Source: Isoetes taiwanensis (taxonomy: Eukaryota > Streptophyta > Lycopodiopsida > Isoetales > Isoetaceae). Taken from it: a DNA stretch of 64,000 nt. This document shows positions 41,622 to 53,360 of the stretch, piece after piece. The notes under the pieces are model-generated. The model did not search any database. It was not told the DNA's origin and saw only the letters and a program-made list of their open reading frames with translations. How positions within the stretch are numbered: the first letter of the stretch is position 1; each line of letters starts with the position of its first letter. The translations under genes were made by a program, and so were the position numbers. The DNA is taken from contig JAJEKV010000168.1 of assembly GCA_021234155.1 (NCBI GenBank), forward strand, positions 429,352 through 493,351, read 5' to 3'.

Positions 41622-44447
41622 CTAGTAATAGTGCCCAGCGTTGCTGGGCATAAGTTGGGAGTCTAAACATGTTTTGGTCGCAATGAGAAATAGGTGCAGT
41701 AATAATTCAACTATTTTAACCTAACTTTTTATTTGAACAAATGTTTTTCAAAGGTTTAACAATGTTTGAAAGGAACCTAGCTCCTTGATGTTAGATAGTG
41801 TTGCATCAGTATCTTTGAGAGCTTTGAGTAGAACAATCTTGTGCTTGTCCATAACAATTCTGAGATCTGCTATTTTTTTCAAAAGGTCCTGTTGGTTGAT
41901 GTTCTTAACTGCTACTATGTTCCCAAGTTCCATTAGCATTTACAACAAAAGAAAAAGATGTGTGTGTTCTCGTAACTTTCCTTTTTTTTTTTTGTTGCAC
42001 ATAGTATTTACATTTGGGGAGTCAAATATGCAATGCAATAAGTGTTTGATATCTCTAGCACTAACATTGTAAACGTAACATTGCCAAATATGCAATGCAC
42101 TAAGTGTTTGATATCTCTAGCACTAACATTGTAAACCCAATTTATAAGTTGTCGATGGTATTTTGAGAGTGATGTAGTGCATGATTCCTTGTGCATGGTT
42201 TTCCCAACTGTCATAAGTTCCTACTAACATTGTGTGTCTTTCAAAGTTTATTATGTATTGCAGATGACGACGTGATTTGACGACGTGATTGCAACATTCC
42301 ACACAAAATAAGGGCAGCATATTTGTTGCCCATTATACCAAGTACCCTATTTACTCCATAAAACCATCTTAAATTATAATTTACTATTGTGCTTCTGATG
42401 AAGTCGAACTTGGCAAGTCACTCATGAACAGAGAGCCAGCCTGTGGTATAATTCTTAAAAAGGGCAACAGATTCTTGGATGGCAGAATGAGATAAATTAT
42501 GCATGAGACACATAGCTGGTAGTCACATACCCAATAGGTCTAGAATTGCAATTACTTAACTGCCAGTTAGAGGCTAGAAGCTCTGCTAGAACAGATACAG
42601 AATTTCCAAAATAGCCAAAAGAGGCATTGCAGAAGGAGGCGTTGCAGAAATAGTCCTAAGATCCCTAATTGATGGGAACTGCCAAGAAGAAGAGTTTGGT
42701 CCTGATGTGGTCTTTCTACCCAAAACATCTATACCATATGATTTAAGTTTCCAAGCCTGTATTATGTCTCTGCATAGGCGATTCTTTGCTGCTCTATTCC
42801 TGAATTTCCATCAAATTGACCAATTAGAGAATTATTTCCATATTGCAAAGTACTCTTCATAATTTGGCTCTACACATCATTGCTATTAGTTCCATTTGGC
42901 CCTCCATCGCATCATAGAATCAAGCTGCAGATAGTAACATAATAATGTTACCCTTGTGCATTCCCCAACATTTCATTGCACTGGATGGACCTGGTTTACC
43001 AACATAAACCCACGTAAACTGAAAAGAAAAACCCACATAAAGAAATGAAATGTAAAAATTCAATAGTGCTATAAAAAAAGCCATTTTGGATAAGCCAAAG
43101 GATTTGATAATACAGTTCAGTAAGATGAATAAGGGATTCAGTGCTTCAATTCAATATTGAATCTTTTAAGGAGCACGCACTTATCCAATCTTCCTCTTCC
43201 CATTTTGCACTATTTGCATACACACTCTCTTCTCAACTGCTTGCATTGCTTAAGGACATTCTCTGTGCCTGATTATCTCAGCCTCCGCTGCTGGTGCAGA
43301 AAATGTTGCCAGCTCCATTTTAATTCCTCTAGCTGACAAATCCAAACAATCTAGAGGCAGACAATAAGTAGGATATTTAATCTCATTGAATGAAGTTTTT
43401 TAACGTCATATTCTTCAGCCTGTCTCTGGAACCCAGAAAACTCATTTATACATTAACCAATGCCGTTGTTGTACCATCGATGCAATGCATGTTATTGCAA
43501 CAGTCTGTGGCCTGCAGTTTACAGTCTGGATGGACCTGGTTTTTGAAATGCATTGATAGTCATAAGTTTTATCATCCAACATTGACAACATAGAGAAAAT
43601 ATCAAGGCTCAGAATAATATGGATGGTTTGCTACCGATAATGAGCTTATTTTTCATCACAATTCATTGACATAAGTTGATTTTTCATGATATAAAATAAT
43701 GGTCTTACCAGCTCAAGCACTTTCTTTGATGCCCCAAAATTTGCAAGCTTGAGATGCCCCTGATTATCCACTAATATGTTTGCGCCAAATCCGCATTCAA
43801 AATAAGCCGAATCCTGCCTTTGATCTGCTTACTACCCCTGTGAAAGAAAACCTTCTGCTTTGATAATATTCGCTGCTATAGCCACGCGAACTGCCATAAA
43901 CCATAGCTATGCTTGCAGACCATCCCGGAATGAGCTATAGCTTGACATCCAAAAACGAACATGTAAGGAAAGGAAAAAGAAAAGGGCTTACCTTGCCCCA
44001 AGCTCCAATGGCCTCCAGCTCCATCCATCTTTTCCTTCCCTTCATTCTTTTCTGTCTAAACCGAAGATAAACACAGGGTCCCCCAGTCCACACCATGCTA
44101 TGCGGATTGGCGAAAGAAGGAAGAGAAACAATATTTGAAAAAAGCTAAAAATGATGGATCTGGGTTTTGTTACGGTGCATAGTTTGCACTGAGAATTGCA
44201 AGGGATGCTTGCAGTTCCCCGAAATTAACCTGGGCAGTCTTGAAGGATTCGGTGCAACCAACTGCTGGTCTCAATCAGGCCAAACTGGGCTCACAAATTT
44301 TAAGAGCGGGAGTAAACTTGAACGATGACCTAAACCAAGAATGGGAGAAAGCTACGGATAAACTTTGTCCTTTGGATAAGTCTGCCCTAGATCTAAGCCG
44401 TCCGATCTAGGGCGTGATGGAACACACTAAAACATTATTATATAGGA
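41622..44447 (-). mobile_element. Non-autonomous Helitron 2
   Basis: On the minus strand it starts TCCTATATAATAATGTTTTA at 44447 and ends CTAG at 41622. The subterminal hairpin (GCCCAGC AAC GCTGGGC, 41633-41649) is identical to that of Helitron 1. The flanks are A (41621) and T (44448), again an A|T target without duplication. Both elements share near the 5' end a block reading CGCCCTA.ATCGGACGGCT. Excision restores the reading frame of the host gene. The 2826-bp interior is AT-rich, without a recognisable gene. Confidence 0.92.
42023..42136. repeat. 52-bp tandem duplication in Helitron 2
   Basis: CAAATATGCAATGCA.TAAGT and the rest of a 52-base unit occur at 42023-42074 and 42085-42136 with one difference, 10 bases apart. 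Confidence 0.85.
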
Positions 44448-46433
44448 TGAAACTAGGAGTGGAGAGAAGGAAAAGAATGTCACTAGGTGGAACAAATCTG
44501 TGGGCATTAGCAGGTCGAAATCCAAGAACAAATACGATATATCAAGCTATGAAGGATATGGTTGCTCAGTTTTGGTTAGATAACTCAAAGGTTTCACCAA
44601 AAATTAGAGATGTCATGAAGAAGAGGACACAACCAATTCAATATATTGACATTACACAGGTACGACTGTAATTTAGCTGTAATTGTATCTTGTTTTTCAG
44701 AATAAAGATGTTTTTTATTTTGTAACACTGATGTAAAGTTTGTAGATTTCTTTACTTTTTGGCAGAATAAAGATGTCTTTTATTTTGTAACACTGATGTA
44801 AAGTTTGTAAATGTGTTTCTTTACTTTTGAATGTAATGTAGATGCAATGCCCTAGGTGTTCTACATGGAAATGTCAAATTATTTCATGGCAACACGCATA
44901 TGTATATTTGTTTACATGTATATTCGGATGTATATTTGTTTATATGTATATTCGGATGTATTGTAGATGTAGGCAAGAACTAAAGAAGAAATTAGTGTGG
45001 AGATGTATTAATTGTCAAAAAATTATATGACTTCATAGTAAATGAAATAAAATTCATGTCGAATGTACATGTATGTGTGGGAGTTTAGGGTCTTGAATAT
45101 GTAAAAGATTTGTATGTAATGTAATGTAATGAGGTGACTAATTTTATTTCACTTGTAATTTTACAGTTTGAATTATTCAATTTTGTGGATCAAGATCCGT
45201 GAGGTTCGGATTGGGCTTAGGCAATTTGAATACTTAAAACCTTCTTGCATTAAAGCTAAAGGAAAGAAACACATGTTGTTGCGTGAAACATGAGCAATCG
45301 ATCTGTATAAGCGTGGCATTTAATTTGATGAGGTCAAGACTCCATGAAAATTGTTCGTTACAATTGTGGTGTGTGCGCATCCGAAGCTCATGCCGGAATA
45401 TGTCAAGCCAAGAACAAGACATTTGATAATGTTAGCACATTTTGGAGGGCTATGGTATGTGATAGAGCAAAGAAAGGCAACGAAAGTACAAGCTACAATG
45501 TATCAAATCAGATTGTGGAAATTGTGGGAAACAATTAATTGAGTTGTGTCCAAGAGAATACAAGGAGCAGATTGATCAAACGCTTGATTGGCAAGTCTAT
45601 GGTTACGTTAATGAGCCCTCAAGAAAGGAACTTCACGAAGACTAAAGCTAATTGACAAGAAAGGCAGCTCCAATAATATGTTGGATAACATGTTTGATCA
45701 TATGTCGAAGTTTGTATATCATAACTTTGTGGCACATTGGCAGAGCAAACAATTCAAGGAATCCATGAAGAGTCTTCGTGATGATATCGTATTATCGTTG
45801 TTGATTTCTGAGAATTATACTTTGAAGCCATTCAACGAGATTCAAGCACAACATTGGTACAATGAACAAATCAAAGATATTGGTCCACATCACGATGTTC
45901 AAGGTACGTGGTAAAATGAGGAAATGTGTGCACTTCTTTATTTCAGATGACAAAACACATGATACTCACTTTGTACAAAAGCATTCAAGATGCACCTCAA
46001 TTGGCTGAAAAGAAAATGGTGCTGGTCATATGAAATACCACGTTAGTTTGGTCCGGCGGGTGTGCAGCCCAATTCAAGTCGAAAGAGCTTTCTATCATGT
46101 AACTAGGTATCATCAAGAGCATAAGATCGAATGCACCGGAATTTCTTTGGCTCGGGACATGGGAAGGGCACACATGATTTGAGAGAAGGAGCCATAGCCA
46201 AACTATGGCTCGAGGCAGAACAAAGAAAAAAGGATGGGAAAGTGATAAAAAATGCACAAACTGCATGTGAGGTTCTTGAAGAGAAAATTTCTGATGTGGA
46301 AAGGGTATTTTGGAAGGTGTCTGACATTGACCGTTCCCAAAGATTTAATGTGCTCCCAGTGAAAGGGGTGCAATCTCTTCATTGCGTATCATCCATAGAT
46401 CCAAATGATCCAACAAAGTTAATGTGTAGATCT
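44448..46433 (+). pseudogene. Transposase-like gene, 3' part
   Basis: The frame resumes with LWALAGRNPRTNTIYQAMKD and WLDNSKVSPKIRDVMKKRT. Later, in several frames: EVRIGLRQFEYLKP, MSKFVYHNFVAHWQSKQFKE, SENYTLKPFNEIQAQHWYNE, and FGSGHGKGTHDLREGAIAKL near the end. These blocks recall a widespread eukaryotic transposon protein family with (D)FAENY...EVQ.xHW and GHGKG.xD signatures, which I take as DDE-type transposase remains. Many stops make it inactive. Around 44698-44825 a 65-bp AT-rich unit is tandemly duplicated. The gene is cut near 46433 by a minus-strand LTR fragment. Confidence 0.6.
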
Positions 46434-46446
46434 CTTTCATGTTTTT

Positions 46447-46893
46447 TGTTGATGTTTGGGGTTCTTGGCATCACCTTGCAGCAGCAGTCCATGACTGCCG
46501 GATGCCACAAGGCTGCCACAAATGCTCATGGATCAACAAAAGAAGGTGGGAAGAAACTCCAAGAACAAGAACAAAGCAAAGAATGAACAAAACTGAATCA
46601 TATTGATGCTCCAAAAGGAGGTGCTCCAAAACGTGAGCAAAAACCTAAACAATGAGAGGAAATGCTCTCTCTAAATAGTAGAGCAAAACCCTAACCCTAA
46701 CTGACATCTCACCGTCCACAGATCTAGGCTAAATGTGGGCCATAGATTGTGGGGTCCAATATGACAAATACATGTGGCATATGCCACCTACCATATATAT
46801 GGGTTAAATCTGGGCCCTAGATCAAGTGGTCCAATGTGATGAATACATGTGGCCTATGCCACTCATACATATGTTTAGCCCAAAGGGCTAACA
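46447..46893 (-). mobile_element. 447-bp LTR, copy 1 (minus strand 3' LTR)
   Basis: It spans TGTTGATG...GGGCTAACA in plus orientation. The right neighbour CTCCCCCCCACC is, on the minus strand, a polypurine tract (GGTGGGGGGGAG) directly before the LTR start TGTTAGCCC. The same 447-bp unit occurs at 59264-59710 and 62752-63198. A CCATATATATGG palindrome inside may serve as TATA box. Confidence 0.88.
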
Positions 46894-47893
46894 CTCCCCC
46901 CCACCACACCAAACTATGTAGAACCTTTATAACATCAGGTTAAACATTTACAACAGTGTCCAAAGTGAGGGGAAATAATGAGAATGTCGCCGAAGTCTTG
47001 AAAAAAATGCCAATGTCGATGAAGTACAAAAATCGTAAGAGGTTGAGAAGGCTGTCACCACTTCTCTTGAGCTTGCCACAAGCTCCTTTAAAGCCAGAGA
47101 AGTCGAATCTAAGGTTGAGAAGGCTGTCACCACTTCTCATAGAGCTTGCCACTTAGCTCCGAATACATGCGCCAATGAAAGTGTCTTGTAATGAGTTGAA
47201 CAAAAATGAGGAAACAAAAATTGTTGAAGGGGCGGAAGGCCCTAAGGCATCTTCACGCCATTTTTGAACTTGAAAAGTTGAACTTGAAAGAGTTGAAACA
47301 TAAGTGATTGAAGGGGCGGAAGGCCCTAAGTCATCTTCACGCCATTTGTTGAACTTGAAAGAGTTTGAGCAGATAGTTGAACTTGAAGGAGTTGAAATTG
47401 AAGGGGCGGAAGACCATAAGTCATCTTCACGCCATTGGTTGAACTTGAAAGATGCTCAACCGCCATGTACGATGGACGGCCGAAATGGATTGAAAAAAGT
47501 TGTCTCTCAAACGCCCTGCACGATGAGGTATGCTTGAATGTTGAGAAAAGATTGCTGAAAAAAGGCCTACACAAGCCATAGGGCTGTGTGAAGTTTGTTG
47601 ATACAAGGGTGCAAAGAAGATCGCCAAGAATGTGGCAAAAGATGAGGCGTCCCCCAAAATGTGCCCAAATTATGCTCAAGATGCTTCTTGCGTCAAAAGT
47701 TGATCAAAAGTTGTGCTCGAAGTCACGCCGTGAGGGGCCGTGACAGATTGTTGAAATCACACCGTTGGGCTATGATGTTTGAAGTCCTAGTTGCATGAAA
47801 TTTTACCTCCAAAGGCATAATGGTAGGACGAGATATCTGGTATGAGAAAAAAGGGCTTCAATATTAGAAGGGGTGGAAAACACCAAAATGTGG
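46894..47893 (-). mobile_element. Internal 3' end of the minus-strand LTR element, copy 1
   Basis: A polypurine tract is followed (leftward reading: preceded) by about 1 kb nearly identical to 59711-60698. It contains repeats of GAACTTGAAAGAGTTGAA with GGGGCGGAAGGCCCTAAG...CATCTTCACGCCATT units of about 60 bp, repeated four times (47220-47440). No gag or pol is visible. Similarity to copy 2 stops at 47893 (AAAATGTGG), where copy 1 is truncated. Short ORFs here are products of the repeats. Confidence 0.8.
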
Positions 47894-48450
47894 AAATTTC
47901 GTGATTCCATTTTCGCTCGAAATGAAATTGTTCGTTGTTTTTTCACACATTCAGCAATCAAGTCTGCGCTATTTACTTAAAAATGCACAAGGATTAGCCT
48001 GAAAACCGCGCTATTTGACACGAAATGGGGCGGGAATCGACGGGCGAAACAACTTGGTTGCGCCATTTGAATAAAAATTGTGGAATAAAAGCAATAAAGT
48101 CGCTGCATTTGAAGTGAAACATAAGGAAAATACACGGGAAAAAGCAAACAAATAGCGCGCCCGCGCAGTTTGTTGCAATATATTCATATTGCAAATGGCG
48201 CTGCTGCGCTATTTGCTTGACAAGTAAGATATACAAAAGGGGCAAAAACATTAAGATCGTATGTGTCATCAGTATTCAAAAGATGAATCAGTACAGTAAC
48301 CATCAATACCACAGAGGTAAATCTTATATACAAGTATGATATGCAAATTATTTTTCAATATTCCTCACCAAAAATCTTATCATCTGCGTTATCAATATCA
48401 GCCGGGTTAATCTTACTTCGGTCAATCTGCGAATCCGTGTCTTCTCCAAC
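47894..48450. other. 3' flank of the methyltransferase-like gene, motif-bearing
   Basis: No gene. It contains the 9-mer AAATGGCGC in both orientations (48060-48068 and 48193-48201) and related GCGCTATTT words (48206 and near 48020), matching those in the gene's introns and 5' flank. Confidence 0.6.
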
Positions 48451-49906
48451 TTATTCCCCGGATCCTGTGGCATCTCCTGCACCAGCCTGTGACCCCTCTC
48501 CTCTACCACCATGTGATGACTCTCCTGGAGTAGGTCCAGTCAGTGCCAAAACCTTACGAGAGGCCATGGCTGCTGGATCAAGCAAGGGATTAATGACGTT
48601 GTCAATTCTTCCAAGAATCCCTAGCATACATTGGATCTTTTTTCCATCATGCTCATAGGCCACACTACTCCTTTTTAACTGCAATGATGCCCTAGTGAAA
48701 GCCCCACCAGAAAAAAAGTCCAGAACGAAGTTACCTGGAGGGCAGAGTTTATCGACAAGGTATGCTGTTGTAGCAGGACCAACCTGCTTGTGAACCAAGT
48801 ATTCCCCTTCCATACCTTGCCAACTGTATTTGAACCTGTCCCTCAGGAGCTTGTTAGCCAGATTATCTGGCTCGGCACCAACTGCATCTTTATGGGTCTT
48901 AGGAACTTCAGGTGCTTTCCGGGGATGTTCACCATAAAACCTGAGATCCAGGTGTTCATCAGGCTGTGCTTGGGCTGAGATCCTGGTGGCTAGAACCACA
49001 GCTGTTGGCTCTTTTATGCCACCACCTGGTGCCCACCCACTTTCCTCTTCATACATGCCTAAGTAAACTCTAGATCTGGATTCTAGTCTCTCCAGGGCAG
49101 TGCAGAAGAGACTCATATGTTCCGGCTTAGCAAAACATATTATCCAATATTTCTCGACATCTGTCATCTTAGAAGCAGCATCAAAGAATTTGGCCAGAGT
49201 GGCGGGATCCCAAATCGGAGTAATTTGCCTCGCATCCAGACAGATCATGCTGGCAGGCAACACGATCCGATCCTGGACAATCCCACCACTAGAAACGCAC
49301 TCCACAAAAAATCTTTTTAACTCCTCCTCGGCCTCGGGCTTTATAATCTTACGGATGGATCTGCCTAATGCGAAGGGCACATTACCGTGGACGCCCTCTT
49401 TCAGGATGCCATCGGAGACCCACTTATTATGCACCACACCCCACGATAGGAGGGTTGAGTCTGGGAATTCGTCGTACACCTTCCTCAAGTCCTCGAACTT
49501 TCTGTACTTGATTCCAAGTTCGTCATGGATGTAGCTGAGAATCTCCTTCTTCATGTAGGCAAGAATCCTCAAGTTCTGTGCCCTCGTCTTGAAAAAAATT
49601 ATCACCCTTATAATCCGATGTGACCTTAACATAAATGTCCCCTGTGATGGCTTCTTGGAGGACAGTTCTGCAACCTTCATAATCTAGGCCTCTCATGCAT
49701 CTGAGGTAGTTCTCGCTAAAATAATCCTTATCCTTTGCCCAATTGACTGCTATTTGTTGGCCCTTGTTATCTTTCAGCTCCCCCTTTTTCCATTTATTCC
49801 ACATTTGGCGAAAGAGAGCGTAAATGTCGTCTGGCATGAAAACGAACCTGTTGACATCTTTGGTATGCTTTCCCCTTAGAATCTTGTCAACCATTTCAAG
49901 GTAATG
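48451..49906 (-). pseudogene. Methyltransferase-like exon 3 of a split gene
   Basis: The exon begins after a TTTGCCTTTCAG acceptor (49907). The first frame (DDIYALFRQMWNKWKKGELK) passes by a 1-base slip in a T run near 49595 into a long open frame ending GSGE-stop at 48451. The distinctive block is CPPGNFVLDFFSGGAFTRAS followed by AYEHDGKKIQ, resembling motif I and the acidic end of the next strand of SAM-dependent DNA methyltransferases (DPF.GSGT..A). Upstream WDPATLAKFFD and YWIICFAKPEHM may hold a degenerate motif IV, i.e. the permuted beta-class order IV to I. A clear D/NPPY/W is not seen. It is probably inactive or a diverged relative. Confidence 0.55.
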
Positions 49907-50072
49907 CTGAAAGGCAAACCAAATATGTTAGAGCTTGAATGCAAAAAGCGGTGTCAAATGGCGCCCGCAAGGCTTTTTATTTGACCTCAAATGGCGCCAC
50001 AAGCTTTATTTGACCTCAAATGAAATTTCTGGCATTTGAGCGGCGCCATTTGGCTCATACGATGGTACATAC
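49907..50072 (-). other. Intron 2 of the methyltransferase-like gene
   Basis: Donor AAG|GTATGT (50073/50072) and acceptor TTTCAG|CA (49907/49906), 166 bp. It contains three copies of AAATGGCGC or its complement and runs of TTTGACCTCAAATG, a small internal duplication. Confidence 0.7.
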
Positions 50073-51589
50073 CTTGTATTCGCCGCTTGATTGGCCTTTT
50101 CCTCGCTGGTGCCGGGCTTGTCGCACTCACGGTATTGCCTACGCAGTGGTGTATCCGATCCGCGTGGGGTTCCTTAAATACCGTCCCGGCTACGATGTCA
50201 TTGACATCCACACCGAAATAAGAAGGTCCAAGTCGGTCGATGCTCGAAAAGAACTCTGCCGGATTCTATAAGTGTAAATCTTTCTCGAGTTCTACTCGGC
50301 CTCTTCTCGTCCCCAACCGACACACGAAATGGAAAGTGAGACGAATGGTTGCCATTGATAACGAGAACCTCATACCAGGCCGAGTCGATTCTTGTGACCA
50401 TGGTACTAGCCGCCAGACTGGATCAAAGGGCACCACATCTGCCGGCGTGAAGACTGGATGGGGATCTTCAGCAAATGACTTGCACAGTTTCCTAACATGT
50501 TCAGGATTTACAACTCGTGCTGTCATGTTAGGAGGTGCCTCTTCCATATCCCAGATGGATATTTTTCTGATATATGTCACACCTAGAGGAAACATGTGAC
50601 CGTGCTGCTGTATTTTTTTTAGAGTTTCTTCTACCAACTCCTCCTCGGCATCACGGTCCATCTTCAACTCCGAGGGCACCTCCAGATTTTCCATTTTCCT
50701 CTGCTTTCTGACCCTCATCTCCTTCTTTGTTTCCCTCCTTCTTTTTTGTGGAATGCTTTCAGCCGTCGATGCGGTGCCTTTACCTCTCCGATGTGGTGAG
50801 GATTTAGTATCACTAATGGTTCTCTCTGAATCAGGTTTGGCCATGGACTTGATAGGAGAACCGATCCTGATAGAAGGAGACTTGGGAGCTGCCTTCGGAG
50901 GAGACCTGGCATTTTCGTCGTCTTTCTTTTCATTCTCTGCCTCATCCCCTGTCCCTTCCATTTGGACTTCCTTTGGTTTGGCTTTATCTTCCCTTGGCTT
51001 GGCTTGCCTAAGGCTTGGCTTTTTCCTTGAAATCTCCTGTCGAAGCCAAGTGCTGTCCATTAGAGCAGGCATATTACAAGAGGTCTTGGCTCTGACAATA
51101 TGTGACACAGAGTTCTTTGATCCGTCCATAGCTGAACGGAGAATGCCAAATCCTCTAAGTAGCTCGACCGCGTGCCATTAATACCGGTTGCCTCTCGTTT
51201 CAGATGAAGGCAACGGCCAAATTTTTTTCCGCGGTATGCGGTCCTTGATCTTTGGACTCCATCATCTCGTGGATCGTAAAACCGCGATCCATGCGATGCA
51301 GTGTCGATCTTTACATTCACGGGATCCTCCACTGTGCAACCAAGGAAGTCTAATCTTCCCTGCTTTTTCACCTCCCGCATGTTGACAATGATGCCAAGCT
51401 GCATCACAACGTCTTGCTCACCACTTCTTGACTTTGTGAGGAGGCAAAGTTCTCTCCTCTTGTCCCCCTTTGTGGGGTCGACCCCCTCCTCCAAGGGAAT
51501 TGCCCTGACAATTTCCATGCACCATGGCCTTCCCAAACCCATGACCACGGTCTTCTGCGTCACTACGTTTTGGGCCTTGGACAACGGAG
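50073..51589 (-). pseudogene. ParB-like exon 2 of a split gene
   Basis: After a TTCTTGTGCAG acceptor the exon reads PLSKAQNVVTQKTVVMGLGR, VVMQLGIIVNMREVKKQGRL and SHGSRFYDPRDDG. In a second frame it has a Lys/Arg/Pro-rich linker and then NPEHVRKLCKSFAEDPHPVF. A third frame has AWYEVLVINGNHSSHFPF. The last two resemble the ParB/Srx-type nuclease fold (N..HV..L..SF and the ID/NGNHR motif). ParB-like plus methyltransferase in one protein is a known phage and bacterial design for modification enzymes. Three frames mean indels or missed small introns near 51150 and 50390. Confidence 0.5.
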
Positions 51590-52438
51590 CTGCACAAGAA
51601 AACAACAAATCAACAATCAAATCATGAAACCCAAACCCAACCCAATCAAATCATGCAGTTTGCATCGAAATGGCTTTATCTGCGCCATTTGTAGCGATAA
51701 GGCGCCACAAGGCCATTTGCCCGAGAAAATGGCGCAATATCATTATCTCAATACAAATGGCGCGGCGCGCCATTTCGATACAAATAAATGGCGGCGCCAT
51801 TTTTATCGAAAATAATGGCTGCGCATTGTTATCGAAATGGCCATAGCCTCTCCCTCAGCCAGCCAACAATCCAGAGTGTACACTCCCTATTCTCGCTTCG
51901 CGAGTCGAGGCATTCTCGACGCGCGAGTCGATAATAAGGCCTGTACTTTCTAGATTGTTGGCCGAAGTGAGAGGCTGGCCGCCATTTTTCGGCATTGAAA
52001 TGGCGCTAGCCGCCATTCGACAAATGGAGCCCATCGCCATTTCCATGCAAATGTTATTTTCCATCACCCATTTCTCCAAGCCAATGAGAAAAATTGGATT
52101 ATTTGCATGGAAATGGCGCAGTGGCGCCATTTGTATTACACTACATCTGATCTAAACAAACTAGAAAACTAACACAGCCCAAAACGTAACCACAAAAACT
52201 CTATCCTAGACACCTGGCTACATGAAACAGCGCGGTCGCGCTATTTCTTTTAGACGGAACCAAAGGAACTAACTATCTTAGACACCTGGCTACATGAAAC
52301 AAATACCATGGCCGCTTATTTCTTTTAGACGGAACCAAAGGAACTAGCTATCCTAGACACCTGGCTACATGAAACAGCGCGGTCGCGCTATTTCAATACC
52401 CATGACCCCGAAAACAGCTAAAAAACAGTACAACTAAC
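51590..52438 (-). other. Intron 1 of the methyltransferase-like gene, motif- and repeat-rich
   Basis: Donor TCAG|GTTAGT at 52439/52438 and acceptor GTGCAG at 51590, 849 bp. It holds eight exact AAATGGCGC/GCGCCATTT copies, a 72-75-bp tandem repeat (52201-52396), and an inverted repeat reading TTCGCGAGTCGAGGCATTCTCGACGCGCGAG around 51895-51930 in two halves. Joining exon 1 to exon 2 across it gives a continuous frame (MASGSAPLSK). Confidence 0.65.
52201..52396. repeat. 72-75-bp tandem repeat, 2.7 units
   Basis: Units start at 52201, 52273 and 52348 with CTATC.TAGACACCTGGCTA and contain CATGAAACAGCGCGGTCGCG (the middle unit reads AAATACCATGGCCGC instead), then TTCTTTTAGACGGAACCAAA. The GCGCGGTCGCGCTATTTC part relates to the AAATGGCGC family. 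Confidence 0.88.
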
Positions 52439-52454
52439 CTGAACCGGAGGCCAT
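52439..52454 (-). CDS. Exon 1 of the methyltransferase-like gene
   Basis: ATGGCCTCCGGTTCAG followed by a GTTAGT donor. Its 16 bases encode MASGS plus one base that completes the first codon of exon 2 (Ala), keeping the frame. The start is chosen because it is the first ATG before a good donor that joins in phase. No similarity can be judged from five residues. Confidence 0.5.
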
Positions 52455-52734
52455 CGTATATGCGACCGTACAAGGACCGTAGAAATTCTGCTCCACCCTT
52501 TTTCCTCGAAGCCCCGGATCAACAAAGCCTTCGGCGCTTAGAGAGAGAAAGCTTAAGGCGCTTAGAGAGAGAAGGCGTATAGCGCCAAGGCTAAGGCGCC
52601 ATGGCTAAGGCGCGATCGTTGAAATGAAAGAAATGAAGTGAGAGAAAAATAAACCCCGCCGAAATAAATGGCGCTGACAGATTTGGCCCGCCAAAATTCG
52701 CCTACCGCCAAACCCTTCCGCCCCGCCACACACC

Positions 52735-52905
52735 AATTTTTAAATTTTGAATTTGAATTTCCTCAAAGTGAATTCTAAAATTTGAATTCCCCACCCGTCC
52801 GGCCAAATTTTTAAAATTTGAATTCCCCGCCCGTCCGCCAACGAATTTTAAAATTTGAATTCCCAGCGTCCACGCGAATTTAATTTTAAAATTTGAATTA
52901 CCGCC
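52735..52905. repeat. AT-rich tandem units with TTTAAAATTTGAATT core
   Basis: Four imperfect units containing TTTTAAAATTTGAATTCCC, partly palindromic (AAATTTTAAAATTT), separated by CCCGTCCG-type GC spacers. No coding frame. Confidence 0.8.
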
Positions 52906-53149
52906 ACTTTTCGCATATATTGTGCCGCTTTATAAAATCATGGGGTACGGATATGGTAAAATGTATAGGCTTTGTTCAGTCTTCGTGTCCTTCAGTTAAG
53001 ATTTTACGCCCCCGCCCTCGCTTCAACATCCGCGGTACTTGCGCCTTAGAGGACTTGGCCGCCAAGTCGACGTCCTATTCCGCCTTTTAGGCATTGGTTC
53101 GCCAGAAAGGCTACTTTGGGCGCTACCTTCAGTTGTAGGGCTTTTAGTT

Positions 53150-53360
53150 GGTCAGCAGGCTTCTTCATTTCATAGCGGTGCGCTTCTTCATTTCATAGCG
53201 GCGCTTTCTTCATTTGATAGCGCGCGCTTCACTTGGTTAGCGTGCGCTTCTTCATTTCATAGCTTTCTTCATTTGATAGCGGTAGCTTCACTTGGTTAGC
53301 GGCGCTTCATTTCATAGCAGCGCTTCACTTGATTAGCGTGCTTCACTTGATTCAAAGCTC
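53150..53360. repeat. CTTCATTTCATAGCGG-type short tandem repeats
   Basis: Alternating TTCTTCATTTCATAGCGGTG, TTCATTTGATAGCG and TTCACTTGGTTAGCG units fill about 200 bp just upstream of the first recognised exon of the plus-strand gene. Confidence 0.8.

Noticed and set aside
46940-47680. ORFs of 60-117 codons repeated at 59757-60482
   Set aside because: Present on both strands in a repeat-rich non-coding part of an LTR element; their conservation between copies only reflects recent duplication.
48451-51589. Origin of the methyltransferase-like gene from an integrated giant virus
   Set aside because: No other viral core genes are nearby, and spliced structure and surroundings give no direct support; horizontal transfer remains only an inference.
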